Of a stretch of DNA of 64,000 nt, positions 53,630 to 62,784 are shown piece after piece. Under the pieces are notes generated by a model. That model was not told where the DNA came from. It worked only from the letters and a program-made list of their open reading frames with translations, and made no database searches. Location: NCBI GenBank assembly GCA_016787485.1, contig JAEUUL010000004.1, forward strand, positions 221,017 to 285,016. The letters are read 5' to 3'. Source of the DNA: Bacteroidota bacterium (lineage in GTDB: Bacteria; Bacteroidota; Bacteroidia; NS11-12g; UBA955). Every line of letters starts with the position of its first letter. Position 1 is the stretch's first letter. The position numbers and the translations under genes were made by a program.

Positions 53630-54179
53630 GGCTATAGGTTTGCTGTTGCACAATTTCCCTGGCTTTTTCCAGGCATTTGTATTTCATGGCTTTGGCCACC
53701 TGCTCATTTCTGAAACCCAGCGATTGTGCAATAGAGGCCATTTTTTCCCTGCGGAAATAGAACCGCAGCAATAATTCACGGCAGGTTTCACCCATGGCTT
53801 GCAGACTGTTGTACAAGTGTTGTAGCCGGGTCTCTTTTTCCTGAAGTTCTGCCAGGTTTTCCGCATCGGTTATATTCAGGTCTTCCACCGATAATTCTAT
53901 CTGAATGCCTTTTTTTCTGCAAGCCGCTGCATACAGGTTTTTGGCCACAGCAAATGCATATGTCTCTGGTTTCACCGTTAGGTTGAACTGTGGATTCTGG
54001 CTTTGCCTGTAGAGCACGATCAGGGATTCCTGCAACAGGTCTTCTGCTTCATCCGCACTTCCACCGCGCTGTTTCAGCCATTTACGCAGCCCGGGCAGCA
54101 AATGATACAACCGGCGAAAAACGGCAGTGTGCTGTCCCTCCCGCAGTTGTTGCAAACATTTTTCGGGGCTCATACCCAT
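53616..54179 (-). CDS. ECF-type RNA polymerase sigma factor
   Basis: 187 residues. Region 2 holds GSADEAEDLLQESLIVLYRQ and YAFAVAKNLYAAACRKK; region 4 holds LLLRFYFRREKMASIAQSLGF then NEQVAKAMKYKCLEKAREIV, a helix-turn-helix for -35 recognition. Lies 42 bases after the caspase gene and overlaps the anti-sigma gene. The start may be the second Met (54173). A near box TACCTTTC lies upstream. Confidence 0.9.
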   Translation of the reverse strand: MGMSPEKCLQQLREGQHTAVFRRLYHLLPGLRKWLKQRGGSADEAEDLLQESLIVLYRQSQNPQFNLTVKPETYAFAVAKNLYAAACRKKGIQIELSVEDLNITDAENLAELQEKETRLQHLYNSLQAMGETCRELLLRFYFRREKMASIAQSLGFRNEQVAKAMKYKCLEKAREIVQQQTYSHETY

Positions 54180-54221
54180 TTTATATCAGAATGGCAGAAA
54201 GGTAAACTGCCTTTTCTCTTT

Positions 54222-57200
54222 TTATTTCAATCGGATGTCTGCCTGCCGGTTCTGGATGCGGGCAGTGGGTTTTTGACGCCCGTTGCTTTTTTTATCTACC
54301 GCTTCTACCAGAAACTCCTGTAATTCACTCAGCCAGACCTGCCCGTCCCGGTTGGCATCGGCTTCAGACAATTTCAGGCCTTCCTTCAGACACCAGGTGA
54401 AAAGTCCGTTCTCCACATCTCCGCCTTCCATGGCATATTCCATGCCACCGCTGGCCGCAATCACTGTGGCACCGGTACCTTTCCGTAAATCGGCAAACAG
54501 GTCTGATGTAAGTGCAGAAACCGATGCTTTTTCTTCATCCACTATTCCTTTCAATGTGCCACCCCGGCCTGCTTTGCGGCCCACAACTCCGTTTTGGGCC
54601 CAGCCATTGTACTCTTCCTTGTCCACCTCTCCGCTGTGGCAGGCATCAATGAGCAAAGCCCGGTGCAAAGCAGGAATACTGTCCAGCAGGCTTTCCAGTT
54701 CTTCATAAGGCAAACCGCCCCTGGCAGGATCAGAAAAATCCACACCGGTTAGCCCCAGGTAATAATTCAGGCCTGTATCCAGCATGCCATGTCCGGCGAA
54801 TGTAAGCACCACTGCATCCTCTTTGCGGGATTGCATGATCCGGTTCCGCACCATTTTCAGGTTAGGGGCATTTACCGCTGTATCCGTCAGGGTTATTACA
54901 AACACGGTGTCATACTGGTTTTTTGCATAGGATGGCAGCAGTGTGGCCAGATCCCGGGCATCTTTGGCGGCATATTTCAGATTCCAGCTGGTATCCGCAT
55001 ATTCACTTACTCCCAGGGTAACCACGTACAGCGCGGTTTTTTCTTTTTCAGCCGGGGTGTACACCGTTTTCAGGCTACTGCCCCAACTGCTTGTACCAGC
55101 GGTATTGGTGGCTGTACACACGATTTCGTTTTCACCTGCCACCAATTGCACGGGTATATGCCATTCTTTTTGTGACCCTGTCAGTTTCAGGCCTTCCCTG
55201 CCCAGCAAGGGTACATTGTTGTGCAGCACCTGTATGGATTTCCCAGGATACAGACTGTCTGAATAGGAGAGTTCAAGGACATAAAGGCCAGTTTCGGTGC
55301 TGTCTTTCCATCCGGCAGGAAGTGCCACATCCAGGCGGGGAATATGCAGTTCCTGCAAATCATCTGCCGGCGCAATCTGAAGTTTGCGCATGCGTTTTTC
55401 ACGGGCCAGACGATACAATTCCATTTCCGCACCTCTTTCACCCAGTGCTTCAAGAACCTTGTCCGGCCGGTTGTATATCAGGTCAAACTGTCCGGCATTA
55501 TACAGTTGCAGTCCTTTCCCGCTGATATGCAGGGCATTGATACCCTGTTTTTCTGCATGGTAAAAGAGTTGCGGTGTATGAATGCTCAGCACCGGCTTGT
55601 CGTTTTCATCCAGATAGGCAAGTATGCGCACTTGCTCTGTGCCGGAATCGCCGCTGATGATGTGCATGCGGTTGTTTTCACACAATACAAGCAAACGGTT
55701 TTTTACCCATTGCAATTGTTTGATTCCGGGTGAAGTTTCAGCAAATTTTTCAAGTGAGTCCACACCCGGTTTCCATCGGTATACAAGTCCTCTCTCTGTT
55801 CCGGCAAATACATATCCGCCCATTCCCATTTGTGCATCTTTAATATAGTCTGCCATATAGATCGGTTTGCCCAGCAGGGTGTGCTTTTTATAATTGTAAT
55901 TGTAGGCCCGGTCATAGGTTTTCAACAAAACGGATTCAGGACCTGTGCGGCACACATAGTCTACAGGCGTTTCTGTTACCAGACTTTCGTTTCGTAAAAA
56001 TTCCCTTCGGGTTTCTTCCCACACCTTCTTTTTCAGTATTTTTTTGTTGAATGCAGTATTGAATTTCTTCGGATAACGAAGAATCCGCATATTTTCCTTC
56101 TTAAAATTCCGGATTACTTTATTCAGAGATATTGTGGTAAATGTCCTGAACTGTTCATCTGCTATCACCAATTGTTCTGTGTGCTTTCGGGTGTACCCAT
56201 TCCGCAGGTAAACTGCCGGCGGTAGATTTTCAGTTGCTTCAGCCTGCGCATATGCATCTGATTTCCCGATTGTGTACAGGTTTATTTTATTCTTTATATC
56301 TGCTATGTGAATGTTTTTTTTAACCACATCTGTCGGATTGTTCTCAGTAAATACAATTGCACTGTCATTGAGAATTTGTGTATTGTATAAAGCGTAATAG
56401 AAATCATAAGTTTTGGGTACAATGCCCAATGATTTCCAAAGAGGATTTCCCAATGAAAAATCATAAATACGTTCACCTGCATAAGCCGGTTCCCAATACT
56501 TTTCTGTTTTTAATGTCTGCAGATTCAGATGCAAATCACGATTGTTGTATATGTTCAGTACAATGGATTTGTCCCAGGCATGAAACGATAGCCAATCCAC
56601 CGTTTTCCCTTTTGTAAGAATAGCAGCTGCGGCGGTTTGTAAAAATGAATCTTTTTTGTAAATGTATGCAGGTTGAAGTTCCGGTGTTGGTGTCAGTTGA
56701 ACAAACCGGTTGTTCGCAATATCCAGTGCATTTTCGGGATACCTGTATTTGTCCATGCTTCCGGTATACAGGTATTTTTCATCGCGGGTGAAATGAAATG
56801 AATCCATGTATACTGTATTCATATGCTCAAAATAATCATTCAGCGGAAACTCTGTTCCGGTTTTATCTGCAAGCTGATACACAATAATCCGGGCCCCCAT
56901 TCCCCCGGCAAAGGTGGACCTGCTTTCGGCCTGAAAGAAAAAGGCAATAAGCCTTCCGCTGTTTGAAAGAACTGCTTTGTATACCGGCATGGCAAAGACG
57001 AATTGTTTCATAATGCGACCGGTAGGCATGTGGAATATGATGACATGTTTGTCATCTGTAAACAGACAAATCTCCTTGTTTGCAGAACAAAGAATATCCT
57101 TAAAATATTTCGGATAATACGTTTTTGAAACCTGATTGACCATGATTTCATGTACATCAGAATCGGTCTGGTTCAGCATCTTCTTGCTCACCATTTTGGT

Positions 57201-58283
57201 AAAGGATTTAAACCGTTTTGCGTTCTCACCGGATTCTGTTTTTGCCAGTTTCTGATAGTATCTGAAAGAGTCCAGGTTCAGGCTATATACGATCCGGTTT
57301 TCAATTGCATCAGAGGTAATGTACCATTGAGTATGCCCATTTGAGCTGGCACCCCAGTACCTGGTAAACAGCGGTATGCTTATACGTACGGTGTCCCTCC
57401 GGTTCAGGTCTTCCAGATTTTGCCAGACAAGGGCATTAAAGTTACCGATATAGCACAGGCTTTTTTTGTCTGCACTCAGAATAAATGGAATGTGATAATT
57501 TGGCAGTTCACTGCGCAGTGAAATGGCCTTTCCTGTCTGCAGAGAGTGCAGATGAATCAGCGAATCACCATTGGACCAGATAAGGTAACCCTGTGCAAAG
57601 GCCAGATGCACAATTTCGTTTTTACCGGTAAGTATGTTGCCAATGGAATCAAGGGTTTTGCCTTTAAATATAACAATCCGTCCATCTTCCAGCCCGGCTG
57701 CAATTGTATCGCCGGTTGAGGTTGCAGCCAATGCACTCACTGGTGAGCCATAAACCGGCACAAGAGATCCTGCAGGTAACTTAAACAATTTTGAACGCAG
57801 AATAGAGTAAAAACTACCGTTTGAACTGTATCGCTGGTGTTTCACAATTGCGCCCTTTTTGTTCGCAGCAGCCTCAGGCCACAATGCATAGTCACCGGCT
57901 ACTTCCCGCACCTTTTGCTTTTGGAGCAGCGAATAAACCTGATAGCCCACATCCTGATCATTCCTGGAATGCCATATACCCATGCTGTTGTGCTGCACAA
58001 AGAGTTCCTGTTTTTCCGAATCAAAAAGGATGCACTCTCTTACCGGGGTTTCTTTCTCAAGATGCATGCTCCACTGCACCTTTCCTGTACTATCTATCCT
58101 TAAGAGTTTTTTCCCGTCGGCCACCAGCAATTGTCCTGCCTCAAACGAGGGCCCGATATAACTCAGATTCTGCGATTCATACATCTTACGAAATCCGTTC
58201 TGCCCCGCAAGTGCTACAGGAAACAGCTGCAGAATCCACAGCATGGCATGGCTGAAAAGCACAATAGAAACAGGCCGGTGCAT
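54222..58283 (-). CDS. Secreted beta-propeller/caspase (C14) protein with EF-hand
   Basis: 1353 residues. A signal peptide (MHRPVSIVLFSHAMLW...VALAGQ) is followed by about 900 residues of propeller-like strands (FEAGQLLVADGKKLLRID, TSTGDTIAAGLEDGRIVIF, a late YVFAGTERGLVYRWKPG). An Ig-like segment (about 990-1070) precedes the C14 domain from about 1081: LYVVTLGVSEYAD, catalytic His1165 in FAGHGM and Cys1215 in IDACHSGE. Residues 1309-1320 (DANRDGQVWLSE) are a canonical Ca-binding EF loop. All features of an active cysteine protease are present. Export would place it outside the cytoplasm, unlike most prokaryotic caspase-like defence proteins. It heads a unit with an ECF sigma and anti-sigma gene. 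Confidence 0.9.
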   Translation of the reverse strand: MHRPVSIVLFSHAMLWILQLFPVALAGQNGFRKMYESQNLSYIGPSFEAGQLLVADGKKLLRIDSTGKVQWSMHLEKETPVRECILFDSEKQELFVQHNSMGIWHSRNDQDVGYQVYSLLQKQKVREVAGDYALWPEAAANKKGAIVKHQRYSSNGSFYSILRSKLFKLPAGSLVPVYGSPVSALAATSTGDTIAAGLEDGRIVIFKGKTLDSIGNILTGKNEIVHLAFAQGYLIWSNGDSLIHLHSLQTGKAISLRSELPNYHIPFILSADKKSLCYIGNFNALVWQNLEDLNRRDTVRISIPLFTRYWGASSNGHTQWYITSDAIENRIVYSLNLDSFRYYQKLAKTESGENAKRFKSFTKMVSKKMLNQTDSDVHEIMVNQVSKTYYPKYFKDILCSANKEICLFTDDKHVIIFHMPTGRIMKQFVFAMPVYKAVLSNSGRLIAFFFQAESRSTFAGGMGARIIVYQLADKTGTEFPLNDYFEHMNTVYMDSFHFTRDEKYLYTGSMDKYRYPENALDIANNRFVQLTPTPELQPAYIYKKDSFLQTAAAAILTKGKTVDWLSFHAWDKSIVLNIYNNRDLHLNLQTLKTEKYWEPAYAGERIYDFSLGNPLWKSLGIVPKTYDFYYALYNTQILNDSAIVFTENNPTDVVKKNIHIADIKNKINLYTIGKSDAYAQAEATENLPPAVYLRNGYTRKHTEQLVIADEQFRTFTTISLNKVIRNFKKENMRILRYPKKFNTAFNKKILKKKVWEETRREFLRNESLVTETPVDYVCRTGPESVLLKTYDRAYNYNYKKHTLLGKPIYMADYIKDAQMGMGGYVFAGTERGLVYRWKPGVDSLEKFAETSPGIKQLQWVKNRLLVLCENNRMHIISGDSGTEQVRILAYLDENDKPVLSIHTPQLFYHAEKQGINALHISGKGLQLYNAGQFDLIYNRPDKVLEALGERGAEMELYRLAREKRMRKLQIAPADDLQELHIPRLDVALPAGWKDSTETGLYVLELSYSDSLYPGKSIQVLHNNVPLLGREGLKLTGSQKEWHIPVQLVAGENEIVCTATNTAGTSSWGSSLKTVYTPAEKEKTALYVVTLGVSEYADTSWNLKYAAKDARDLATLLPSYAKNQYDTVFVITLTDTAVNAPNLKMVRNRIMQSRKEDAVVLTFAGHGMLDTGLNYYLGLTGVDFSDPARGGLPYEELESLLDSIPALHRALLIDACHSGEVDKEEYNGWAQNGVVGRKAGRGGTLKGIVDEEKASVSALTSDLFADLRKGTGATVIAASGGMEYAMEGGDVENGLFTWCLKEGLKLSEADANRDGQVWLSELQEFLVEAVDKKSNGRQKPTARIQNRQADIRLK

Positions 58284-58355
58284 ATCCCACGCAATTTAGG
58301 ACATCCCGCGCATTTCCCAGTTTTCCACATTGGCTCCTTTCGTCCGGGCATACCC

Positions 58356-58363
58356 TAACTTTG
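58356..58363 (+). promoter_or_regulatory. -7 promoter box TAACTTTG for carB
   Basis: Exact TAnnTTTG, 17 bases before the carB ATG at 58381. Confidence 0.65.
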
Positions 58364-58380
58364 CGCAATTTTAGACTTCC

Positions 58381-61200
58381 ATGCCAAAAGACGCTTCCAT
58401 AAACCACGTTCTCATTATCGGTTCCGGTCCCATCATTATCGGTCAGGCCTGCGAGTTTGACTATTCCGGCTCCCAGGCAGCCCGCAGCCTGCGAGAGGAG
58501 GGTATTGCAGTTTCTCTTATCAACAGCAACCCGGCCACAATTATGACGGATAAGATGAACGCCGACCATGTGTACCTCTGGCCCCTTACACCCCAAAGCA
58601 TTGAAAAAATCCTGCAGGAACAGAAAATTGATGCCGTGCTGCCCACCATGGGCGGACAAACTGCGCTGAACCTGGCCAAGGAATGCGACGAACTGGGCAT
58701 TTGGGAAAAATACAATTGCCGCATTATCGGGGTAAACATCGAGGCCATAGACAAAATGGAAGACCGCGACAAGTTTAAAGATCTGATGATTGAACTGGGT
58801 GTGGGTGTGGCCGAAAGCCAGATTGCCAACAGTTTTCTTGAAGGCAAGGAAATTGCACAGCGCATCGGATTTCCGCTGGTGATCCGTCCCAGTTATACGT
58901 TGGGTGGCACAGGTGGAGCCATTGTATTTAAAAAGGAAGATTTTGACGCCGCCTTGCAACGCGGTCTGGAAGCCAGTCCGGTGCATGAAGTACTGGTAGA
59001 GCAGGCTGTAATGGGCTGGAAGGAATACGAGCTTGAATTGCTGCGCGATGGCAAAGATGATATAGCTGTTATCTGTACCATTGAGAACTTCGACCCCATG
59101 GGCATTCACACCGGCGACAGCATTACTGTGGCCCCGGCCATGACCCTGAGTGATACCTGTTTTCAGCGCATGCGCGACATGGCTTTTAAAATGATGCGCA
59201 GCATGGGTGTGTTTGCAGGAGGTTGCAATGTGCAGTTTTCTGTAAATCCGGAAGATGAAGAAATCATAGCCATAGAAATCAATCCGCGGGTGAGCCGCAG
59301 TTCGGCCCTCGCTTCCAAAGCCACGGGCTATCCCATAGCTAAGATTGCAGCCAAACTGGCCATCGGCTATTACCTGGATGAATTGAAGAACCCGGTGACC
59401 AAAACCACTTCAGCCTTTTTTGAACCGGCGATTGACTATGTCATCGTAAAAATACCCCGCTGGAATTTCGACAAATTTCATGGTGCAGACAAGCGCCTCG
59501 GGTTCCAGATGAAATCCGTGGGTGAAGTGATGGCCATAGGCCGCAGCTTTCAGGAAGCGTTGCAAAAAGCCTGTCAGAGTCTGGAAATTGGCCGCCACGG
59601 ACTGGGTGCAGACAGGCCCGCAGACCGCAATCTTGAGGTTTTGGCTGAAGGGCTGGAACATGCCAGCTGGAACCGTATTTTTCAATTGAAAGACGCCCTG
59701 AGTCTGGGTGTGCCTATCAGCTCCGTGCAGAAAATGACCCGCATAGACCGCTGGTTTCTGGAGCAGGTGGCCGACCTCGTAAAAACAGAAACAGATATCC
59801 GCCGGTTCAATATTGACAATTTGCCCACCGATCTGCTTCGAACTGCCAAGGAAAAAGGCTACAGCGACGAGCAGATTGCCTGGCTCATGGGCAACTGCAC
59901 CGCAGACCAGGTGTATGAAAAACGCAAATCCCTTGGAATACGCCGGGTATACAAAATGGTAGATACCTGCAGCGCAGAATTTCCCAGCCCTACCAATTAT
60001 TTCTACAGCACCTTCGATGGAGAAAACGAAAGTGTTTTCAGCGAAAACAAAAAGAAAGTCATCGTACTGGGCAGCGGACCCAACCGCATTGGACAGGGTA
60101 TTGAATTTGACTACAGTTGTGTGCACGGCATTCTGGCGACACGGGAGGCCGGTTATGAAGCCATTATGGTCAACTGCAATCCGGAGACAGTGAGTACAGA
60201 TTTTGATATGGCAGACAAGCTGTATTTCGAACCTGTATACTGGGAACACCTGTGGGAACTGATTGAATACGAAAAACCCGAAGGTGTGATTGTACAGTTG
60301 GGCGGACAAACCGCACTGAAACTCGCTGAAAAATTGCACGACAAAGGGGTGAAAATCATTGGCACCAGCTTCCACGACATGGACCTGAGTGAAGACCGCG
60401 GCCGCTTCAGTGATTTACTGGCGGAACTGAACATTCCTTACCCACGTTACGGTGTTGCTCTGGATGCAGAGGAAGCCATTAAAATTGCCAATCAGGTGGG
60501 ATATCCGGTGCTGGTGCGCCCCAGTTATGTATTGGGTGGGCAGGGCATGGTTATCGTCATCAATGATGAGGACCTTGAAAAAGCCGTGGTGAAACTAATG
60601 GGAGACCTGCCGGGCAACCGCGTACTCATAGACCATTTTCTGGACAGGGCAGAAGAAGCAGAAAGCGACAGCATTTGTGATGGTGAAGATGTGCATATCA
60701 TAGGCATGATGGAGCATATTGAGCCGGCAGGCATACATAGCGGCGACAGCAGTGCGGTGCTTCCTCCCTTCAGCCTCAGCGACCATGTGAAGCAACAGAT
60801 GGAAGAATACACAACCCGCCTGGCCAAATCCATGAATATCCGCGGTCTGCTGAACATACAGTTTGCCATCAAAGACGAAAAGGTGTATGTGATTGAAGCC
60901 AATCCACGGGCCAGCCGTACGGTACCCTTCATATGCAAGGCCTATGATGTGCCCTATGTAAACATGGCCACCAAGGTGATGCTGGGGGTAAGCAGGATCA
61001 AAGATTTCACCATCCCCGCCCGTCCCGCAGGATACGCCATCAAGCAGCCCGTATTCTCATTCAGCAAATTCCCCGGGGTAAGCCGTGAATTGGGTCCCGA
61101 AATGAAGAGCACCGGAGAGAGCATCCTCTTTATCAAAGATTTGCTGGATCCCACTTTCCGCGAGTTGTATAAGATGAAAAGTGTGTATTTGAGCCATTAA
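58381..61200 (+). CDS. carB: Carbamoyl-phosphate synthase large subunit, without MGS domain
   Basis: 939 residues. Makes carbamoyl phosphate for pyrimidines and arginine. Two ATP-grasp halves are complete: VLIIGSGPIIIGQACEFDYS and RPSYTLGGTGGAIVF in the first, VIVLGSGPNRIGQGIEFDYS and RPSYVLGGQGMVIVI in the second, plus EINPRVSRSSALASKATGYP and EANPRASRTVPF. Typical CarB is about 1070 residues; the C-terminal allosteric (MGS-like) domain that binds UMP and ornithine is missing, the protein ending at KMKSVYLSH. No remnant is found in the 350 bases after the stop, so this is not a recent frameshift. Confidence 0.97.
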   Translation: MPKDASINHVLIIGSGPIIIGQACEFDYSGSQAARSLREEGIAVSLINSNPATIMTDKMNADHVYLWPLTPQSIEKILQEQKIDAVLPTMGGQTALNLAKECDELGIWEKYNCRIIGVNIEAIDKMEDRDKFKDLMIELGVGVAESQIANSFLEGKEIAQRIGFPLVIRPSYTLGGTGGAIVFKKEDFDAALQRGLEASPVHEVLVEQAVMGWKEYELELLRDGKDDIAVICTIENFDPMGIHTGDSITVAPAMTLSDTCFQRMRDMAFKMMRSMGVFAGGCNVQFSVNPEDEEIIAIEINPRVSRSSALASKATGYPIAKIAAKLAIGYYLDELKNPVTKTTSAFFEPAIDYVIVKIPRWNFDKFHGADKRLGFQMKSVGEVMAIGRSFQEALQKACQSLEIGRHGLGADRPADRNLEVLAEGLEHASWNRIFQLKDALSLGVPISSVQKMTRIDRWFLEQVADLVKTETDIRRFNIDNLPTDLLRTAKEKGYSDEQIAWLMGNCTADQVYEKRKSLGIRRVYKMVDTCSAEFPSPTNYFYSTFDGENESVFSENKKKVIVLGSGPNRIGQGIEFDYSCVHGILATREAGYEAIMVNCNPETVSTDFDMADKLYFEPVYWEHLWELIEYEKPEGVIVQLGGQTALKLAEKLHDKGVKIIGTSFHDMDLSEDRGRFSDLLAELNIPYPRYGVALDAEEAIKIANQVGYPVLVRPSYVLGGQGMVIVINDEDLEKAVVKLMGDLPGNRVLIDHFLDRAEEAESDSICDGEDVHIIGMMEHIEPAGIHSGDSSAVLPPFSLSDHVKQQMEEYTTRLAKSMNIRGLLNIQFAIKDEKVYVIEANPRASRTVPFICKAYDVPYVNMATKVMLGVSRIKDFTIPARPAGYAIKQPVFSFSKFPGVSRELGPEMKSTGESILFIKDLLDPTFRELYKMKSVYLSH

Positions 61201-61550
61201 TGGTTTAAAGGTTTCATCGCCTTGGGTGAAACCTGAGAATTTAAGAACCTTATGGTATGGGAAGGCTTTAACCCGGCGCCACAGCGGGCATCTTCGCCTG
61301 TTGGCTTAAACTCATCGTGGTTATACCAAAGGTGAACATGTACAGTTTTCTGGCATTGCCATAGGTTTCCTTTCCGGATTGGTAACGCTTCTGATTCTTT
61401 AGAAAGAAATGGAACAGACACTATCAGAATTTTGGGCAGAAATCATGCAATTGAATGTTGATTTAACCCAATAATAAAATAACCCATTAAGGCATAAAAA
61501 TGGTTTATTTGTTAGCATCCCGACCCCCTGCAATCGGGTTACAGGAAAAA
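61201..61550. other. Non-coding gap after carB
   Basis: No supported gene. A hairpin GGTTTCA (61210-61216) / TGAAACC (61227-61233) follows the carB stop but has no T-tract, so it is only a weak terminator candidate. A 74-codon frame on the minus strand has no family match. Confidence 0.5.
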
Positions 61551-62648
61551 TCAGGCCTTGCCGGGATTCCCGAATTGTTTCAGCATGCGGTAGTGCGACT
61601 GAATGGCACCCAGAAACGTGGGATTGTCATTGTACGGCACATTGAACTCGCGGGCAGTGGCCTCTACAATGGGTGCAATTTTAGGATAATGCACATGGCA
61701 TACTTGTGGAAATAAATGGTGTTCTACCTGAAAGTTCAAACCACCCACCAGGAAATTAATTACCCTGTTTTTGCGTGCAAAATTTGCCGTGGTCCGCATC
61801 TCATGAACCGCCCAGTTTTCTTCAATTTTATTCTCTGTATTGGGGTACGGAAATTCTGTAGATTCCACAACATGTGCCAGTTGAAAAATCACACCCAAAA
61901 TCATTCCTTCTACCAGGTGCATGGCCACAAATCCTATAATAAACTGCCACCAGGTAATGGGCAACACCACCAATGGAATCACAATAAAAATGGTATAATA
62001 CACTGCTTTGAAAAAGAACAGCGTAAAATAATCCGTGGGTTTGTGTTCATTCTTTCTGGGGCCGATGTACTCCTGAAAAAACTTCTTGTAATCTTTGCGG
62101 AGCACCCAGCTGAGTGAGGCAAGGCCGTATAGCAGAAATGCATACAGATGCTGATACCGCATCACCGGCTTCCATTCTTCCTCCGGCGACAGTCTTATCA
62201 TACCCGGAGCAACGTCTATGTCCTCATCATGGCCGGGAATATTGGTATATGTATGGTGAATAACATTGTGGGTGATACTCCATACATATGCATTGGCCCC
62301 AACCACATTGAACAGGAGTCCCAGTATGTGATTTACTTTCCCATTGGCCGAATATCCGCCATGAATGGCGTCGTGGCATACATTAAATCCGATAAAGGCA
62401 ATGCACGCACCCAGCAGCATTGAAAATCCGAGCATGGCCCAGGGTCCGAAGCCTCCGAAAAGGATAAGGCAGTAAAACAGAACCATACCACCTGTGAACA
62501 GAAAAGTTTTAAATACCATTTCGGCATTTGCGTGGCTGCTGATTTTCTTTTCCGCAAAATAGGCATCCACTCTGGATTTCAGGGTCGGAAAAAATTTGGT
62601 TTGTATGGCATTGCGGTCCGGTGCAACAAATCTTACGGTTTCTGGCAT
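61551..62648 (-). CDS. Front-end fatty acid desaturase (linoleoyl-CoA desaturase-like)
   Basis: 365 residues from MPETVRFVAPDRN. All three His boxes of membrane di-iron desaturases are present: HDAIHGG, HNVIHHTYTNIPGHDEDIDV, and a third box with Gln as in front-end enzymes, QVEHHLFPQVCHVHY. Four to six membrane helices. It lacks an N-terminal cytochrome b5 domain, so needs a separate electron donor. The TTG-initiated longer frame is rejected because the -7 box overlaps it. Confidence 0.93.
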   Translation of the reverse strand: MPETVRFVAPDRNAIQTKFFPTLKSRVDAYFAEKKISSHANAEMVFKTFLFTGGMVLFYCLILFGGFGPWAMLGFSMLLGACIAFIGFNVCHDAIHGGYSANGKVNHILGLLFNVVGANAYVWSITHNVIHHTYTNIPGHDEDIDVAPGMIRLSPEEEWKPVMRYQHLYAFLLYGLASLSWVLRKDYKKFFQEYIGPRKNEHKPTDYFTLFFFKAVYYTIFIVIPLVVLPITWWQFIIGFVAMHLVEGMILGVIFQLAHVVESTEFPYPNTENKIEENWAVHEMRTTANFARKNRVINFLVGGLNFQVEHHLFPQVCHVHYPKIAPIVEATAREFNVPYNDNPTFLGAIQSHYRMLKQFGNPGKA

Positions 62649-62678
62649 AAATCCTTTACTTTGGTCTGAAAACTTATA

Positions 62679-62686
62679 CAAAGATA
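62679..62686 (-). promoter_or_regulatory. -7 promoter box TATCTTTG for the desaturase gene
   Basis: Exact TAnnTTTG, 30 bases before the ATG at 62648. Confidence 0.62.
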
Positions 62687-62764
62687 AAGCGAATGTTCAC
62701 AGGTTCCTAACAGTTGTTAGTTCGCAGACGATTGAAACCTGTTATCAGTTAATTCATTCTGTGC

Positions 62765-62772
62765 TAATTTTG
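62765..62772 (+). promoter_or_regulatory. -7 promoter box TAATTTTG for the sulfatase gene
   Basis: Exact TAnnTTTG, 12 bases before the ATG at 62785. Confidence 0.62.
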
Positions 62773-62784
62773 CCGTAATCTTTC

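Noticed and set aside
59410..60375. 321-codon open frame on the minus strand within carB
   Set aside because: Antisense shadow of a highly conserved gene.
61197..61421. 74-codon minus-strand frame after carB
   Set aside because: No start signal, no family, overlaps the carB stop.
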